Assembly: GCA_902492045.1 (NCBI GenBank) | Contig: CABUKB010000006.1 | Span: 36,579 to 100,578 of the forward strand | Reading direction: 5' to 3' | Source: an uncultured Oscillospiraceae bacterium | Lineage (GTDB): Bacteria > Bacillota > Clostridia > Oscillospirales > Acutalibacteraceae | Length of the DNA: 64,000 bases | Part shown: positions 15,395-24,648 of the stretch, one piece after another | Layout: every line of letters starts with the position of its first letter | How positions within the stretch are numbered: position 1 is the stretch's first letter | Made by a program: the position numbers and the translations under genes | Notes under the pieces: generated by a model | The model's database searches: none | The model's input: the letters and a program-made list of their open reading frames with translations, nothing else | What the model was told of the DNA's origin: nothing

Positions 15395-15573
15395 ATCCGG
15401 ATCTCCTTTCTATACTTAAAGGAATTTATATGTTGGTTTTGACTATTTGTAATCATTGGACTGAACCGTATGAACCTTTGACGATACGAAAGCCGTCCAT
15501 CCATCGCGGTTGTATAGAACATCTGGCACATAGGCGGCGAGGCTTATTATGCGCGCCCCAACCAGGGAGCGAT

Positions 15574-16746
15574 TCAAAGAGCCGTCAGTACGGCTTCCAG
15601 CCGTTCAAGCCCCCGGTCCATGTCCTCCCGTGTGATGTTCAGGGGGGGCAGAAACCGCAACCGAGCTTTGGCGGTGAGGACGAGCAGTCCGTTCCGGACG
15701 CACCGGGCGGCCACCTCTTTGGCATCGGCGGCGTCCAGAGCCGCACCCAGCATCATGCCAAGCCCCTGCACCTCCGTCACATGGGGCATGGTCTGGAGCC
15801 GGGCCCGCAGATAAGCGCCCTTTTCCGCCACTTCCTGCAAAAAGGCGGGATCGGTCAGACGGGAAAGCATATACCGGCCCGCGGCGCAGACCACGGGATT
15901 GCCGCCGAAGGTGGAGCCGTGGGTTCCGGACGACAACACATCGCCGAACGCCTCGGCGCATAAACAGGCGCCGATGGGCAGACCGCCGCCCAGCCCCTTC
16001 GCCAAGGTGACGACATCGGGCCGGATCGGCGCGTGTTCACAGGCGAGAAAGCGGCCGGTGCGCCCGGCGCCGGTCTGCACCTCGTCAATCAGCAGCAGGA
16101 CATCCCGGGCCGTGCAAAGCTCCCTCACACCCCGCAGATAATCGAAATCCAGAGGCAAAACGCCTCCCTCTCCCTGCACGCACTCGAGCATCACGGCACA
16201 AACCGTCCCGTCCATCGCCTGCTCCACGGCGGCCAGGTCGTTTGCGGGCAGATAGCGAAACCCGCCGGTAAAAGGATAAAAATACCGATGAAAGTCGTCC
16301 TGCCCGGTGGCGGCCAGGGTGGTCACTGTCCGGCCGTGAAAGGAGTTTTGCAGGGTTAAAACGGTGCTGCGCCCCTCCCCATAACGATCAAAGCTGTATT
16401 TGCGGGCCAGTTTGATGGCGCATTCGTTGGCCTCCGCCCCGGAATTGCAGAGGAAAACCCGTGCCATGCCCGCAGCGGCGCAGAGTTCCCGTGCAAAAGC
16501 GGCCTGAACCGGGTTGTCGTACAAATTCGAAACATGCTGAAGCCGGCCGGCCTGTTCCGTGACCGCTTTCACCCAGCCCGGCTCACAGTAACCCAGAGCA
16601 TTGACCCCGATCCCGCTGCCGAAATCAATGTATTCCCGTCCCTGCGTATCCACAACAACGGCGCCCCTGCCGTGATCCAACTCCACCGGGAAGCGGCCAT
16701 AGGTGGGCATCAGACCGCCGTTTCCATCGGAAAATAAGGGTTCCAT
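15574..16746 (-). CDS. argD: Acetylornithine aminotransferase
   Basis: This PLP enzyme of about 390 aa converts N-acetylglutamate semialdehyde to N-acetylornithine. NSGAEANECAIKLAR, SFHGRTVTTLAATG, LLIDEVQTGAGRTG and the Schiff-base lysine in TLAKGLGGGLPIGA are all present. Class III aminotransferases are hard to separate by sequence, but its place between argB and argF fixes the role. ATG 16746 has AAGGAG 10 bases away; an in-frame GTG at 16752 is 4 bases from the same site, so the start is uncertain by two residues. It ends 179 bases before argF. Confidence 0.92.
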   Translation of the reverse strand: MEPLFSDGNGGLMPTYGRFPVELDHGRGAVVVDTQGREYIDFGSGIGVNALGYCEPGWVKAVTEQAGRLQHVSNLYDNPVQAAFARELCAAAGMARVFLCNSGAEANECAIKLARKYSFDRYGEGRSTVLTLQNSFHGRTVTTLAATGQDDFHRYFYPFTGGFRYLPANDLAAVEQAMDGTVCAVMLECVQGEGGVLPLDFDYLRGVRELCTARDVLLLIDEVQTGAGRTGRFLACEHAPIRPDVVTLAKGLGGGLPIGACLCAEAFGDVLSSGTHGSTFGGNPVVCAAGRYMLSRLTDPAFLQEVAEKGAYLRARLQTMPHVTEVQGLGMMLGAALDAADAKEVAARCVRNGLLVLTAKARLRFLPPLNITREDMDRGLERLEAVLTAL

Positions 16747-16784
16747 TTCCACACAACTCCTTCGTTTTCGGCCCGTGTCCCGTT

Positions 16785-17639
16785 TTATAGGAACATGGTG
16801 CCGATCCCCTCATCGGTGAGCATCTCCATGAGGATGGAATGGGGGATCCGGCCGTCGATGATATGGGTGCGGCGCACCCCCCGGCGCACCGCCTCCACAC
16901 AGCAGTCGATCTTTGGGATCATCCCGCCAGTGATGATCCCCAGATGCTTGAGATGAGGCACCTCGCTGACCTGTACCACCGAGATGAGGGAATCCTCATC
17001 GTCCTTGTCGCGCAGCAGGCCCCGCACGTCGGTCATCAGCACCAGTTTTTCCGCCCCCAGGGCGGCGGCGATCTGGGAGGCCGCGATATCGGCGTTGATA
17101 TTGTAGGTCTCGCCGTCTTCCCCGGCGGCGATGGTCGCCACCACCGGGATGGTTCCGCTGTCCAGGCTGGTGCGTATCAGCGACGTGTTGACATGGGTGA
17201 CATCGCCGACAAAACCAAGATCTTCCGCCTGATGGCGGACCGCCTTTATCATGCCGCCGTCCAGACCGCACAGGCCGATTGCCCGGCCGCCGTGAGCCTC
17301 CAGTTGCTGGACGAGGGATTTGTTGACTTTGCCCGCCAGGACCATTTCCACGATTTCCATGGTCTCCCGGTCGGTGTAGCGCAGACCGCCGACAAACCGG
17401 GATTCCTTGCCGATCTTTTTGAGCATGGCGCTGATCTCGGGCCCGCCGCCGTGGACGAGTACTACCCGGATGCCCACCGTGGAGAGCAGGACCATATCCT
17501 GCATGACGGCGGATTTCAACTCGTCGCTGATCATGGCATTCCCGCCGTATTTGATGACGACGGTCTTTCCCGCGTATTGTTTAATATACGGCAGAGCCTG
17601 GGTAAGCACCTGAGCCCTGTCGGCGGTAGAAATATTCAT
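16785..17639 (-). CDS. argB: Acetylglutamate kinase
   Basis: This amino-acid kinase family enzyme of about 284 aa phosphorylates N-acetylglutamate. Key parts are VIKYGGNAM with the phosphate-binding lysine, VHGGGPEI, a KVNKSLVQQL segment, NINADIAASQIAAALGAEKLVLMTDVRGL, and the late GGMIPKIDCCVEAV. It lacks an N-terminal arginine-binding extension of the kind found in hexameric feedback-inhibited forms, but 284 aa does not exclude inhibition. ATG 17639 has GAAGG at good spacing and is preferred to ATG 17654, which abuts AGGA. It lies between argJ and argD in the operon. Confidence 0.93.
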   Translation of the reverse strand: MNISTADRAQVLTQALPYIKQYAGKTVVIKYGGNAMISDELKSAVMQDMVLLSTVGIRVVLVHGGGPEISAMLKKIGKESRFVGGLRYTDRETMEIVEMVLAGKVNKSLVQQLEAHGGRAIGLCGLDGGMIKAVRHQAEDLGFVGDVTHVNTSLIRTSLDSGTIPVVATIAAGEDGETYNINADIAASQIAAALGAEKLVLMTDVRGLLRDKDDEDSLISVVQVSEVPHLKHLGIITGGMIPKIDCCVEAVRRGVRRTHIIDGRIPHSILMEMLTDEGIGTMFL

Positions 17640-17705
17640 GGCACCAACCTTCATTCCTGACAGAATCGCAAAATCATGCGGCTTTTTCCCCGGGGAAACC
17701 CGCGT

Positions 17706-18932
17706 TTAACTGCGATAATCCCCGTTGATTTTAACATAATCGTAGGTCAAATCGCAGCCCCAGGCCGTCGCCGTGGCCTCGCCGTCCCGCAGCCGGACGT
17801 CGACCGACACCTCAGGCTCGGTCAGGATGGTCTTAGCCGCGTCCTCGTCAAACGGAATGCCCGTCCCGTTCCGGCAAACCTCGATCCGGCCGGCTTTGGA
17901 GACAAACGCGACATCCACGCCGGATACATCCACTTTCGCCCCCGAATACCCGATGGCGCAGAGGACCCGGCCCCAGTTGGCATCGGCTCCAAAGATAGCC
18001 GCCTTGAGCAGAGAGGAACCGGCCACCGCTCTGGCGGCGGTGCGGGCATCAGCCCGGGTGGCGCCCCCTTTGACATGCACCTCCAGCAGCCGGGTGGCGC
18101 CTTCGCCGTCGGCGGCCAGCGCGCGGACAACGGCGGCACAAAGCATCCGCAGGGCGCCGCAAAAGGCATCGTAATCCTCATCTTTGGAGGAGATCAGGGG
18201 ATTCTCCGCCGCGCCGTTGGCGAGCAGGACCACCGTGTCGTTGGTCGAAGTATCCCCGTCCACCGTGAGCATGTTGAACGTATCCCCTACCGCCTCAAGC
18301 AGCGCCTCATGGAGCAGGGCGGACGTGACCGCGGCATCGGTGGTGAGGAAACAGAGCATGGTCGCCATATTGGGCGCGATCATGCCGCTGCCTTTGGCAA
18401 TCCCGCCGAGGGTACAGATTTTGCCGCCCGCCCGAAAATGCAGAGCGAATTCCTTTTTCCTGGTATCGGTGGTCATGATTGCCTCGGCGGCTTCGCCACT
18501 GCCGGTCCCGGACAGGGCGGCGGCCAGGGCTGGCATGGCGGCCGCGATGGGTTCCAAAGGCAGGGAAGGGCCGATGACGCCGGTGGAGGCCGGCAGCACG
18601 TCGGCGGCGTCGATGCCGACAGCCTCGGCCGCCAGGCGGCACATCTCCGTCGCAGTTTCGATCCCATCGGCGGCGCAGGTGTTGGCGATGCCGCTGTTGC
18701 AGACAATGGCGCGGGCGGTGCCGTTTTCCAGATGGCGTTTTGTCACCGTTAGGGGGGCGCCCTTGACCAGATTTTGGGTATACACCGCGGCCGCGGCTGC
18801 AGGGCGGTCGGACAGGATCAGGGCGAGATCCCGTTTGTTCCGGTTTTTCCGGATGCCGCAGTGAATTCCTGCGGCGGAAAAGCCTTTGGCGGCGGTCACG
18901 CCGCCCTCGATAAAGGCCGTCATGGTTGTCAT
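17706..18932 (-). CDS. argJ: Bifunctional glutamate N-acetyltransferase / ornithine acetyltransferase
   Basis: ArgJ (about 408 aa) recycles the acetyl group from N-acetylornithine to glutamate, giving the cyclic pathway; many forms also make N-acetylglutamate from acetyl-CoA. The self-cleavage site is in PNMATML, where the Thr becomes the nucleophile of the beta chain. LPASTGVIG supplies the oxyanion-hole segment, and FGADANWGRVLCAIGYSGA is typical near the C-terminus. The start is placed at ATG 18932 (MTTMTAFIEGG); the frame is open to 18968. It follows argC closely and explains the absence of argA and argE in the operon. Confidence 0.94.
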   Translation of the reverse strand: MTTMTAFIEGGVTAAKGFSAAGIHCGIRKNRNKRDLALILSDRPAAAAAVYTQNLVKGAPLTVTKRHLENGTARAIVCNSGIANTCAADGIETATEMCRLAAEAVGIDAADVLPASTGVIGPSLPLEPIAAAMPALAAALSGTGSGEAAEAIMTTDTRKKEFALHFRAGGKICTLGGIAKGSGMIAPNMATMLCFLTTDAAVTSALLHEALLEAVGDTFNMLTVDGDTSTNDTVVLLANGAAENPLISSKDEDYDAFCGALRMLCAAVVRALAADGEGATRLLEVHVKGGATRADARTAARAVAGSSLLKAAIFGADANWGRVLCAIGYSGAKVDVSGVDVAFVSKAGRIEVCRNGTGIPFDEDAAKTILTEPEVSVDVRLRDGEATATAWGCDLTYDYVKINGDYRS

Positions 18933-18992
18933 CAACTCCCGTATTCCATCGCACCGGTCATTCCGCATGACGCGGTGCGGATTCCTTGATTC

Positions 18993-20027
18993 CTAAAAGG
19001 AAAGCGGCGCCATGCCGAGACCGGTGTCCTCCGGCAGACCGAAGAGCAGGTTGGCGTTCTGGATCGCCTGCCCTGCCGCGCCCTTGACCATGTTATCAAT
19101 CACCGAGGCGACGATCAACAGCCTGGTATGCGGGTCGCTGTAGAGCTGCATGTCGCAGTAATTGGAGCATCGGACATTGCGGATATTGACGCCTTCTCCC
19201 TCCGGCAGCAGGCGGACAAACCGTTCGCCCGCATAAGCGGCGATATACGCCTGCCGGACCGTTTCCAAAGTCACGCCCGGTTTCAAGCGGGCATAAACGG
19301 TGGAAAGAATGCCCCGGTTGACCGGCAGGAGATGGGGTACAAATGTGACCGTCACCGGTTGACCGGCCACTTTGGAAAGAGTCTGTTCGATCTCGGGAGT
19401 ATGGCGGTGGCACGCCACTTTATAGGCAGAGAAAGCCTCGTTGCAGTCGGGAAAATGGGTGGTCTGGGACAACCCCCGGCCGGCACCGGTGGCACCGGAT
19501 TTGGAATCCACCACGATCCCGGCCGTTTCGACAAAGCCGCCGCGCAGAGCCGGAGCCAGGCCGAGAGCCACACTGGTCGGATAGCAGCCGGGGTTGCCGA
19601 CAATCCGGGTTTTCCGGATCTCTTCCCGGAAGAGTTCGGGCAGGCCGTAGACCGCCTTTTCATGCAGTTCGGGATACACCGCCTCGCAGCCGTACCAGGC
19701 CTTGTATGCCTCCGGATCGTCCAAGCGGAAATCGGCGCCCAAGTCGATGAAGGCCTTACCCGATGCGTCGCAGACGGCGGCGGTCTCCTGGGACAGCCCG
19801 TGCGGCAGGGCGGCGAAAACAAGATCGCTCTTCTCCACTACCGCTTCTGCCGTTTCGCATACCCGGTCGCACATTCCCCGCAGCGCGGGATAGACGGATG
19901 AGAGGGGTTTCCCCTCAAAAGAGACCGACCCCACCGCCGCCACTTCAATGCCGGGATGGGCCAGCAGAAGGCGGACGAGTTCGGCGCCCGCATAGCCGGT
20001 CGCGCCGAGAATTCCGGCTTGAATCAT
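18993..20027 (-). CDS. argC: N-acetyl-gamma-glutamyl-phosphate reductase
   Basis: This 344-aa NADPH-dependent reductase produces N-acetylglutamate semialdehyde. The Rossmann motif GILGATGYAGAELVRLL is at the N-terminus, and the catalytic cysteine lies in GNPGCYPTSVALGL. HRHTPEIEQTL and FVPHLLPVNRGI are further family marks. ATG 20027 is set by MIQAGILG; the frame stays open to 20174, but that extension overlaps the argH end region and looks non-coding. GAAGGGTCTCC lies ahead. It sits 60 bases from argH in the operon. Confidence 0.95.
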   Translation of the reverse strand: MIQAGILGATGYAGAELVRLLLAHPGIEVAAVGSVSFEGKPLSSVYPALRGMCDRVCETAEAVVEKSDLVFAALPHGLSQETAAVCDASGKAFIDLGADFRLDDPEAYKAWYGCEAVYPELHEKAVYGLPELFREEIRKTRIVGNPGCYPTSVALGLAPALRGGFVETAGIVVDSKSGATGAGRGLSQTTHFPDCNEAFSAYKVACHRHTPEIEQTLSKVAGQPVTVTFVPHLLPVNRGILSTVYARLKPGVTLETVRQAYIAAYAGERFVRLLPEGEGVNIRNVRCSNYCDMQLYSDPHTRLLIVASVIDNMVKGAAGQAIQNANLLFGLPEDTGLGMAPLSF

Positions 20028-20086
20028 AGGAGACCCTTCCTTTCCGATTCTGTATTCCGGACACGGAGGGCGGGACGCGGCCGCGA

Positions 20087-21457
20087 TCAGCCCACCAGCC
20101 CCCGCACCCGTTTCACCTGTGCCAGAACATTTTCCGGCGCAGGCCCGCCATATACCCGGCGGGACGCGGCGCACCGTTCAAGAGAAATGAAATCGTAAAC
20201 ATCTTTTTCAAAAAGAGGACAGATTTCCCGGTACACAGACAGGGGCAGGGTTTCGAGGGTCAGCCCCTCTTCGATGCAGCGAGCCACCAGAGTTCCGGTC
20301 GCCTTGTAAGCGTCCCGGAAAGGCAGGCCCCTGCCCACCAGATAATCGGCGCAGTCGGTGGCATTGATGAATCCGCCCGCCGCGGCCTTCCGCATATTTT
20401 CCGGCAGCACCTTCATGGTATCGATCATGGGAATAAAAGGGGTCAGGCAGGCGGTCACGGTGTCGAGGGCGTCAAAAATGGCCTCCTTGTCCTCCTGCAT
20501 GTCCTTATTATAAGCAAGGGGCAGGCCTTTGAGCATGGTCAGCAAAGCCATCAGGTCTCCGAACACCCGCCCCGATTTGCCCCGCACCAATTCGGCGATG
20601 TCAGGGTTCTTTTTCTGGGGCATGATAGAGGAGCCGGTGGAAAACGCGTCATCCAGCTCCACAAACTTAAATTCCCAGGAACACCAGAGGATGATCTCCT
20701 CCGAAAACCGGGAGAGATGAACCATGACTAGGGACAGGGCCGCCGCCAGCTCGACGCAGTAATCGCGGTCGGACACTCCATCCAGGGAGTTGTGGGTCAC
20801 GCCGGACATCCCCAGAGAGTCGGCCACGGCCTGCCGGTCGAGCGGATAGGTGGTGGCGGCCAGGGCGCCGCTGCCAAGCGGCGAGATATCCAGGCGCCGC
20901 GAAGCGTCGCCGAGCCGCCCAAGATCCCGCAGAAACATCTCCGCATAGGCCATCAGGTGATGGCCGAAAGTGATGGGCTGCGCCCGTTGGAGATGAGTAT
21001 ACCCCGGCATGATGGAAGCGGCGTGAACCTCCGCTTTGGAACAGAGCACCCGGATCAGGTCTTTCAGCTGTTCTTCCAGGCCGGGCAGCGCGTTTTTCAG
21101 GGTCAAGCGGAGGTCGAGGGCCACCTGATCGTTTCGGCTGCGGCCGGTATGCAGCCGCTTGCCCGCGTCCCCGATGCGGGCCGTCAGTTCCCCCTCCACA
21201 AAAGTGTGAATATCCTCGGCACCCGGGTCGATTTCCAGACGGCCCGCCGCAAGATCCGCCGCGATTTCGGTGAGGCCGTCCCGGATTTTTGTCCCGTCCT
21301 CTGCCGAGAGGATCCCCTGCTTTTGAAGCATGGCGGCATGGGCCAGGCTTCCCGCGATATCTTCCTGCGCCATGCGGCAGTCAAAAGAAATAGAGGAGTT
21401 GAAATCGTTGGTTTTCTGGTCGATATCCTTTTGGAACCGGCCGGCCCACAGCTTCAT
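20087..21457 (-). CDS. argH: Argininosuccinate lyase
   Basis: This 456-aa tetrameric lyase splits argininosuccinate into arginine and fumarate. It starts MKLWAGRFQKDIDQKTNDFNSS in outline, contains the TGRSRNDQVALDLRL segment, AQPITFGHHLMAYAEM, and the superfamily signature GSSIMPQKKNPD with the catalytic serine loop. The length is standard. AAAGGAGG precedes the ATG. It is the second gene of the operon after argG, with a gap of 108 bases. Confidence 0.95.
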   Translation of the reverse strand: MKLWAGRFQKDIDQKTNDFNSSISFDCRMAQEDIAGSLAHAAMLQKQGILSAEDGTKIRDGLTEIAADLAAGRLEIDPGAEDIHTFVEGELTARIGDAGKRLHTGRSRNDQVALDLRLTLKNALPGLEEQLKDLIRVLCSKAEVHAASIMPGYTHLQRAQPITFGHHLMAYAEMFLRDLGRLGDASRRLDISPLGSGALAATTYPLDRQAVADSLGMSGVTHNSLDGVSDRDYCVELAAALSLVMVHLSRFSEEIILWCSWEFKFVELDDAFSTGSSIMPQKKNPDIAELVRGKSGRVFGDLMALLTMLKGLPLAYNKDMQEDKEAIFDALDTVTACLTPFIPMIDTMKVLPENMRKAAAGGFINATDCADYLVGRGLPFRDAYKATGTLVARCIEEGLTLETLPLSVYREICPLFEKDVYDFISLERCAASRRVYGGPAPENVLAQVKRVRGLVG

Positions 21458-21565
21458 GGCGGGACCTCCTTTTCAGCAAACTTACAACAGCCCATCCCCG
21501 CGAAGAACGGTTTTGCCGCGTCCCGGCCCGGATATCCGGGGCGGAACGCGGCGGCTGCCGGGTTT

Positions 21566-22789
21566 TTATTTCCCCTGTTTCCGCTTTTTCATCGCCTGCA
21601 CCTTGATTGGCAGGCCAAAGAGATTGATAAAGCCCTGGCTGTCTGTCTGATCATAGACATGGTCTTCGTCAAAGGTGGCGATCTCCTCGTCATACAATGA
21701 ATACGGCGAAGTCAGAGAAGCGAGGATCATGTTGCCCTTGTAGAGCTTCAGCTTGACATCCCCGGTGACAGTCTCCTGGGTGGAATCCACAAAGGCAGAC
21801 AGCGCCTCGCGCAGCGGGGTGAACCACTGGCCATAATACACCAGTTCGGAAAACTTGCCCGCCACCATCTGCTGCTTGTAATGCTGGGTGTCCCGGTCGA
21901 GGCAGAGGGTTTCGAGGGCCTCATGCGCCTTGTAAAGGATGGCGCCGCCGGGGGTCTCATACACCCCACGGCTCTTCATCCCCACCAGTCGGTTTTCCAC
22001 CATGTCTACGATCCCGATGCCGTTTTCCCCGCCAATCTTGTTGAGCGTCTCGACCAGGGAAACCCCGTCCATCTTCTGCCCGTCGATGGCGGTGGGGATT
22101 CCCTTTTCAAACGAGACGGTGACATAGGTGGCCTTGTCCGGGGCCTTCTCAGGCGAAACGCCCATTTCCAAAATGGCGTCGTAATCCGGCTCGTTGGCCG
22201 GATCTTCGAGGTCAAGGCCCTCGTGGGAGAGATGCCAGAGATTCTTATCCTTGGAATAGTTGGTCTCGCGGGTGATGTTCAGCGGGACGTGATGCGCCTC
22301 GGCGTAGGCGATCTCCTCTTCCCGGGATTTCAGGTTCCAGATCCGCCAGGGGGCGATGATCTTCATGTCGGGGGCAAAAGCCTTGATCGCCAGTTCGAAC
22401 CGCACCTGATCGTTGCCTTTCCCGGTGCAGCCGTGACAGATGGCGTCCGCGCCCTCGGCCAGCGCGATCTCGACAATCCGCTTCGCAATGATCGGCCGTG
22501 CGAAAGAGGTGCCGAGCAGGTACTGGTTTTCATATACCGCCCCGGCCTTGAGGGTGGGGAATATGTAATCCTCCACAAAAACCTTCCGCAGATCCTCGAT
22601 GTAGAGCTTGGAGGCGCCGGTCTTTTTGGCCTTTTCCTCCAGGCCGGAGAGTTCCTTGCCCTGACCCACGTCGGCGGCCACGGCAATGACCTCGCAGTTA
22701 TCGTAGTTTTCCTTCAGCCACGGGATAATAATGGAGGTGTCGAGGCCGCCGGAATAGGCCAGCACCACTTTTTGAATCTGGTTGCTCAT
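21566..22789 (-). CDS. argG: Argininosuccinate synthase
   Basis: This 407-aa enzyme joins citrulline and aspartate using ATP. The N-terminal PP-loop AYSGGLDTSIIIPWL is intact. TSFARPIIAKRIVEIA, CHGCTGKGNDQVRFE and the SHEGLDLEDPANEP segment are family landmarks. It is the promoter-proximal gene of the arginine operon. A TTGAAA-16-TATAAT promoter and ArgR-like sites lie within 220 bases upstream. Carrying argG and argH first and argF last, the operon encodes all steps from glutamate to arginine apart from carbamoyl-phosphate synthesis. Confidence 0.95.
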   Translation of the reverse strand: MSNQIQKVVLAYSGGLDTSIIIPWLKENYDNCEVIAVAADVGQGKELSGLEEKAKKTGASKLYIEDLRKVFVEDYIFPTLKAGAVYENQYLLGTSFARPIIAKRIVEIALAEGADAICHGCTGKGNDQVRFELAIKAFAPDMKIIAPWRIWNLKSREEEIAYAEAHHVPLNITRETNYSKDKNLWHLSHEGLDLEDPANEPDYDAILEMGVSPEKAPDKATYVTVSFEKGIPTAIDGQKMDGVSLVETLNKIGGENGIGIVDMVENRLVGMKSRGVYETPGGAILYKAHEALETLCLDRDTQHYKQQMVAGKFSELVYYGQWFTPLREALSAFVDSTQETVTGDVKLKLYKGNMILASLTSPYSLYDEEIATFDEDHVYDQTDSQGFINLFGLPIKVQAMKKRKQGK

Positions 22790-22853
22790 ACTCCGAACTC
22801 CCTTTCTTGTTATCCGGACGGCGAGATGCGCCGCCGGTATGAATCCTGGCCTT

Positions 22854-22881
22854 ATTATAGCACCCCGGACCGGTTTTTCAA
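22854..22881 (-). promoter_or_regulatory. Promoter of the arginine operon
   Basis: On the minus strand, TTGAAA (22881-22876) and a consensus TATAAT (22859-22854) are 16 bases apart, about 65 bases before argG. Confidence 0.75.
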
Positions 22882-22891
22882 GGGGATTTCC

Positions 22892-22905
22892 GCATATTTA
22901 TTCGA
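22892..22905 (-). promoter_or_regulatory. ArgR-like site next to the argG -35 box
   Basis: The minus strand reads TCGAATAAATATGC, close to the Firmicutes ARG-box core (GAATAAAAATKC). It begins about 10 bases upstream of the -35 box. Binding by ArgR is inferred; no argR gene lies in the window. Confidence 0.6.
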
Positions 22906-22992
22906 ATTGGCGAAATTTTGTCATCCTGCCCAAAGAGAACTTTTGCAGACCAAAATACTGGTGGAACCTCACAATAGGCATACATGCATGAT

Positions 22993-23006
22993 TGCATAAT
23001 TATGCA
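22993..23006. promoter_or_regulatory. Distal ArgR-like palindrome
   Basis: TGCATAATTATGCA is a perfect 14-bp palindrome about 100 bases upstream of the promoter-proximal box, which suits cooperative binding of a hexameric ArgR. Confidence 0.55.
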
Positions 23007-23099
23007 TTTTCATGGTATACATCCAAACGGAATTGCCGGAGGTCCGGTTATCCCCTCCCGGTATATGCCGTCCGGCCGAACCCGTCACAGGCATGAAAA

Positions 23100-23136
23100 G
23101 GACCTCCCACGGCCCGAAAGCCGCCGTGGGAGGTCC
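23100..23136. terminator. Hairpin after the sugar-kinase gene
   Basis: Perfect 14-bp arms GGACCTCCCACGGC (23100-23113) and 23123-23136 lie between the leftward kinase gene and the arginine operon. No long T run follows, so termination is probable but not certain. No gene was found in 22790-23171. Confidence 0.6.
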
Positions 23137-23171
23137 CGGCCCGGGTCCGGCCCGGTAAACCGATCCAGCAA

Positions 23172-24311
23172 TCAGCCGTCCCGTCCCGTACCTGCGGGGC
23201 AGAGGATCTCTTCCCCACCGTACCGGCGGACAATGCTCTCCATTTCGGGGAAGACGCCTTCCATCTCCTGAACCAGCCGGATCTGGTTGCGGGCCCGCAC
23301 CAGGTTGTGATCGGGACGGGTGGTTTTGAAATAGACATCCCCGTCCAGATAATCGGCCAGGAAGCGGGAGGCAAGCTCCAACGTGATGATTTTGGCCCCC
23401 AGGGGAAGAAGCCGAATTTCTTCGGGGGTGAGAAGCCCCTTCGTCTCCTCCAGAAAGCCTTTGGTGAACTGTTCAAACATCGCGAGGTCGAAATGGACCT
23501 TCGACAAATCCTCCTCGTCCTCTCTCGCAGTCGAGGCCCCGGAACGAACGGCGTCTCCGAAATCATAGACCGACGTTCCCGGCATGACGGTGTCGAGGTC
23601 GATAACACACAAAGCCTTATCGGTGGCCGCGTCAAACAGGATATTGTTGATCTTGGTGTCGTTGTGCGTCACCCGATACGGGATCTTTCCCGCCGCCAGC
23701 CATTCCACCACGGTGCCGGCCTCGGCCTCCCGGCCGAGAATAAAGTCGATTTCCGCCTCGGCCTCCCCACGACGGCCGGCCCGGTCTTCCTTCACAGCGC
23801 GGCGGAGATCCTCCATACGCCGAACGGTGTTGTGGAAATGCGGAATGGTTTCCACCAGGATATCGACGGGAAAATCGGACAGCCAGCCCTGGAATTCCCC
23901 GAACGCCCGGCCGGCTTCGTAGAAATGCACCGGCTTTTCAATAATATCGTAGGCTTTTGCATTGTCTACAAACCGATATACCCGCCAGAAATCGCGGTCG
24001 TTTGTATACAGATAGGGGCGGCCGCCGTCCGCAGTCAGGAAGGAAAGAACCCGCCGCTCATAGCTGCCGTATTCCTCAAGCAGCTTTTTCTTGATGTGCT
24101 CGGTGACGTTGAGGATGTTGTGCATCACATCCTCCGGGTTCTTGAACACGTAGGTATTGATCCGCTGAAACGTGTATTTGTCGCAGTGGCCGTCGTCCGG
24201 ATCGGCAAAGGACACCTCATAGGTGCGGTTGATATTGCCGGCGCAGATCTCATGCCAGGCCGTCAGCCGTCCGGCTATGCCGAACTTTTCTCCCAGTCGC
24301 TGAAAATCCAT
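23172..24311 (-). CDS. NahK-like sugar 1-kinase (aminoglycoside-phosphotransferase fold)
   Basis: This 379-aa protein has the APH-type kinase core. The catalytic loop THNDTKINNILFD holds the base Asp218, and VIDLDTVMPG holds the metal-binding DLD at 238-240, followed by YDFGDAVRSGAS. The N-terminal AGNINRTYEV and KYTFQRIN match the ATP-binding lobe of N-acetylhexosamine 1-kinases and related proteins once annotated as mucin desulfatases. It may phosphorylate GlcNAc/GalNAc or a related sugar at C1, as in host-glycan salvage. No phosphorylase or epimerase neighbour is seen, so the pathway remains open. Neighbours are mfd and the arg operon. Confidence 0.75.
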   Translation of the reverse strand: MDFQRLGEKFGIAGRLTAWHEICAGNINRTYEVSFADPDDGHCDKYTFQRINTYVFKNPEDVMHNILNVTEHIKKKLLEEYGSYERRVLSFLTADGGRPYLYTNDRDFWRVYRFVDNAKAYDIIEKPVHFYEAGRAFGEFQGWLSDFPVDILVETIPHFHNTVRRMEDLRRAVKEDRAGRRGEAEAEIDFILGREAEAGTVVEWLAAGKIPYRVTHNDTKINNILFDAATDKALCVIDLDTVMPGTSVYDFGDAVRSGASTAREDEEDLSKVHFDLAMFEQFTKGFLEETKGLLTPEEIRLLPLGAKIITLELASRFLADYLDGDVYFKTTRPDHNLVRARNQIRLVQEMEGVFPEMESIVRRYGGEEILCPAGTGRDG

Positions 24312-24648
24312 GTCATCCCTCTTTTATACTGTGTTCGTTTCCCACAACCGGCGGCGAAACGCCGCACTTTGGGAAATCAGGGAACAAGAAAACCGCCGCG
24401 CGCCGTTTTTGCGGCCCGCGGACCCCGCTCCATCCGTCGAAAAGAGCGGTGCGGATGATATTCCGGTGTTTTATTATATCCCTTTTATCCGCCGGCTATG
24501 ATCGCCAATCGCCAGCCGGACGCATTGTGGGCCATCCGGCCCCTCGCGGGCATATGCCAACAGTATAGCCGGTTTCAGCAATTTTTTCAACCCTCTAGCA
24601 TCCCGGCCCCCTCCGGAGCGGGCTGGAACCGCGCCGCGCGGCCACAAA
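24312..24648. other. Gap between mfd and the sugar-kinase gene
   Basis: No coding frame is convincing. On the minus strand a TATAAT at 24478-24473 could be the -10 box of the kinase gene, but no good -35 box is spaced from it. GC-rich short palindromes are present without clear function. Confidence 0.4.
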
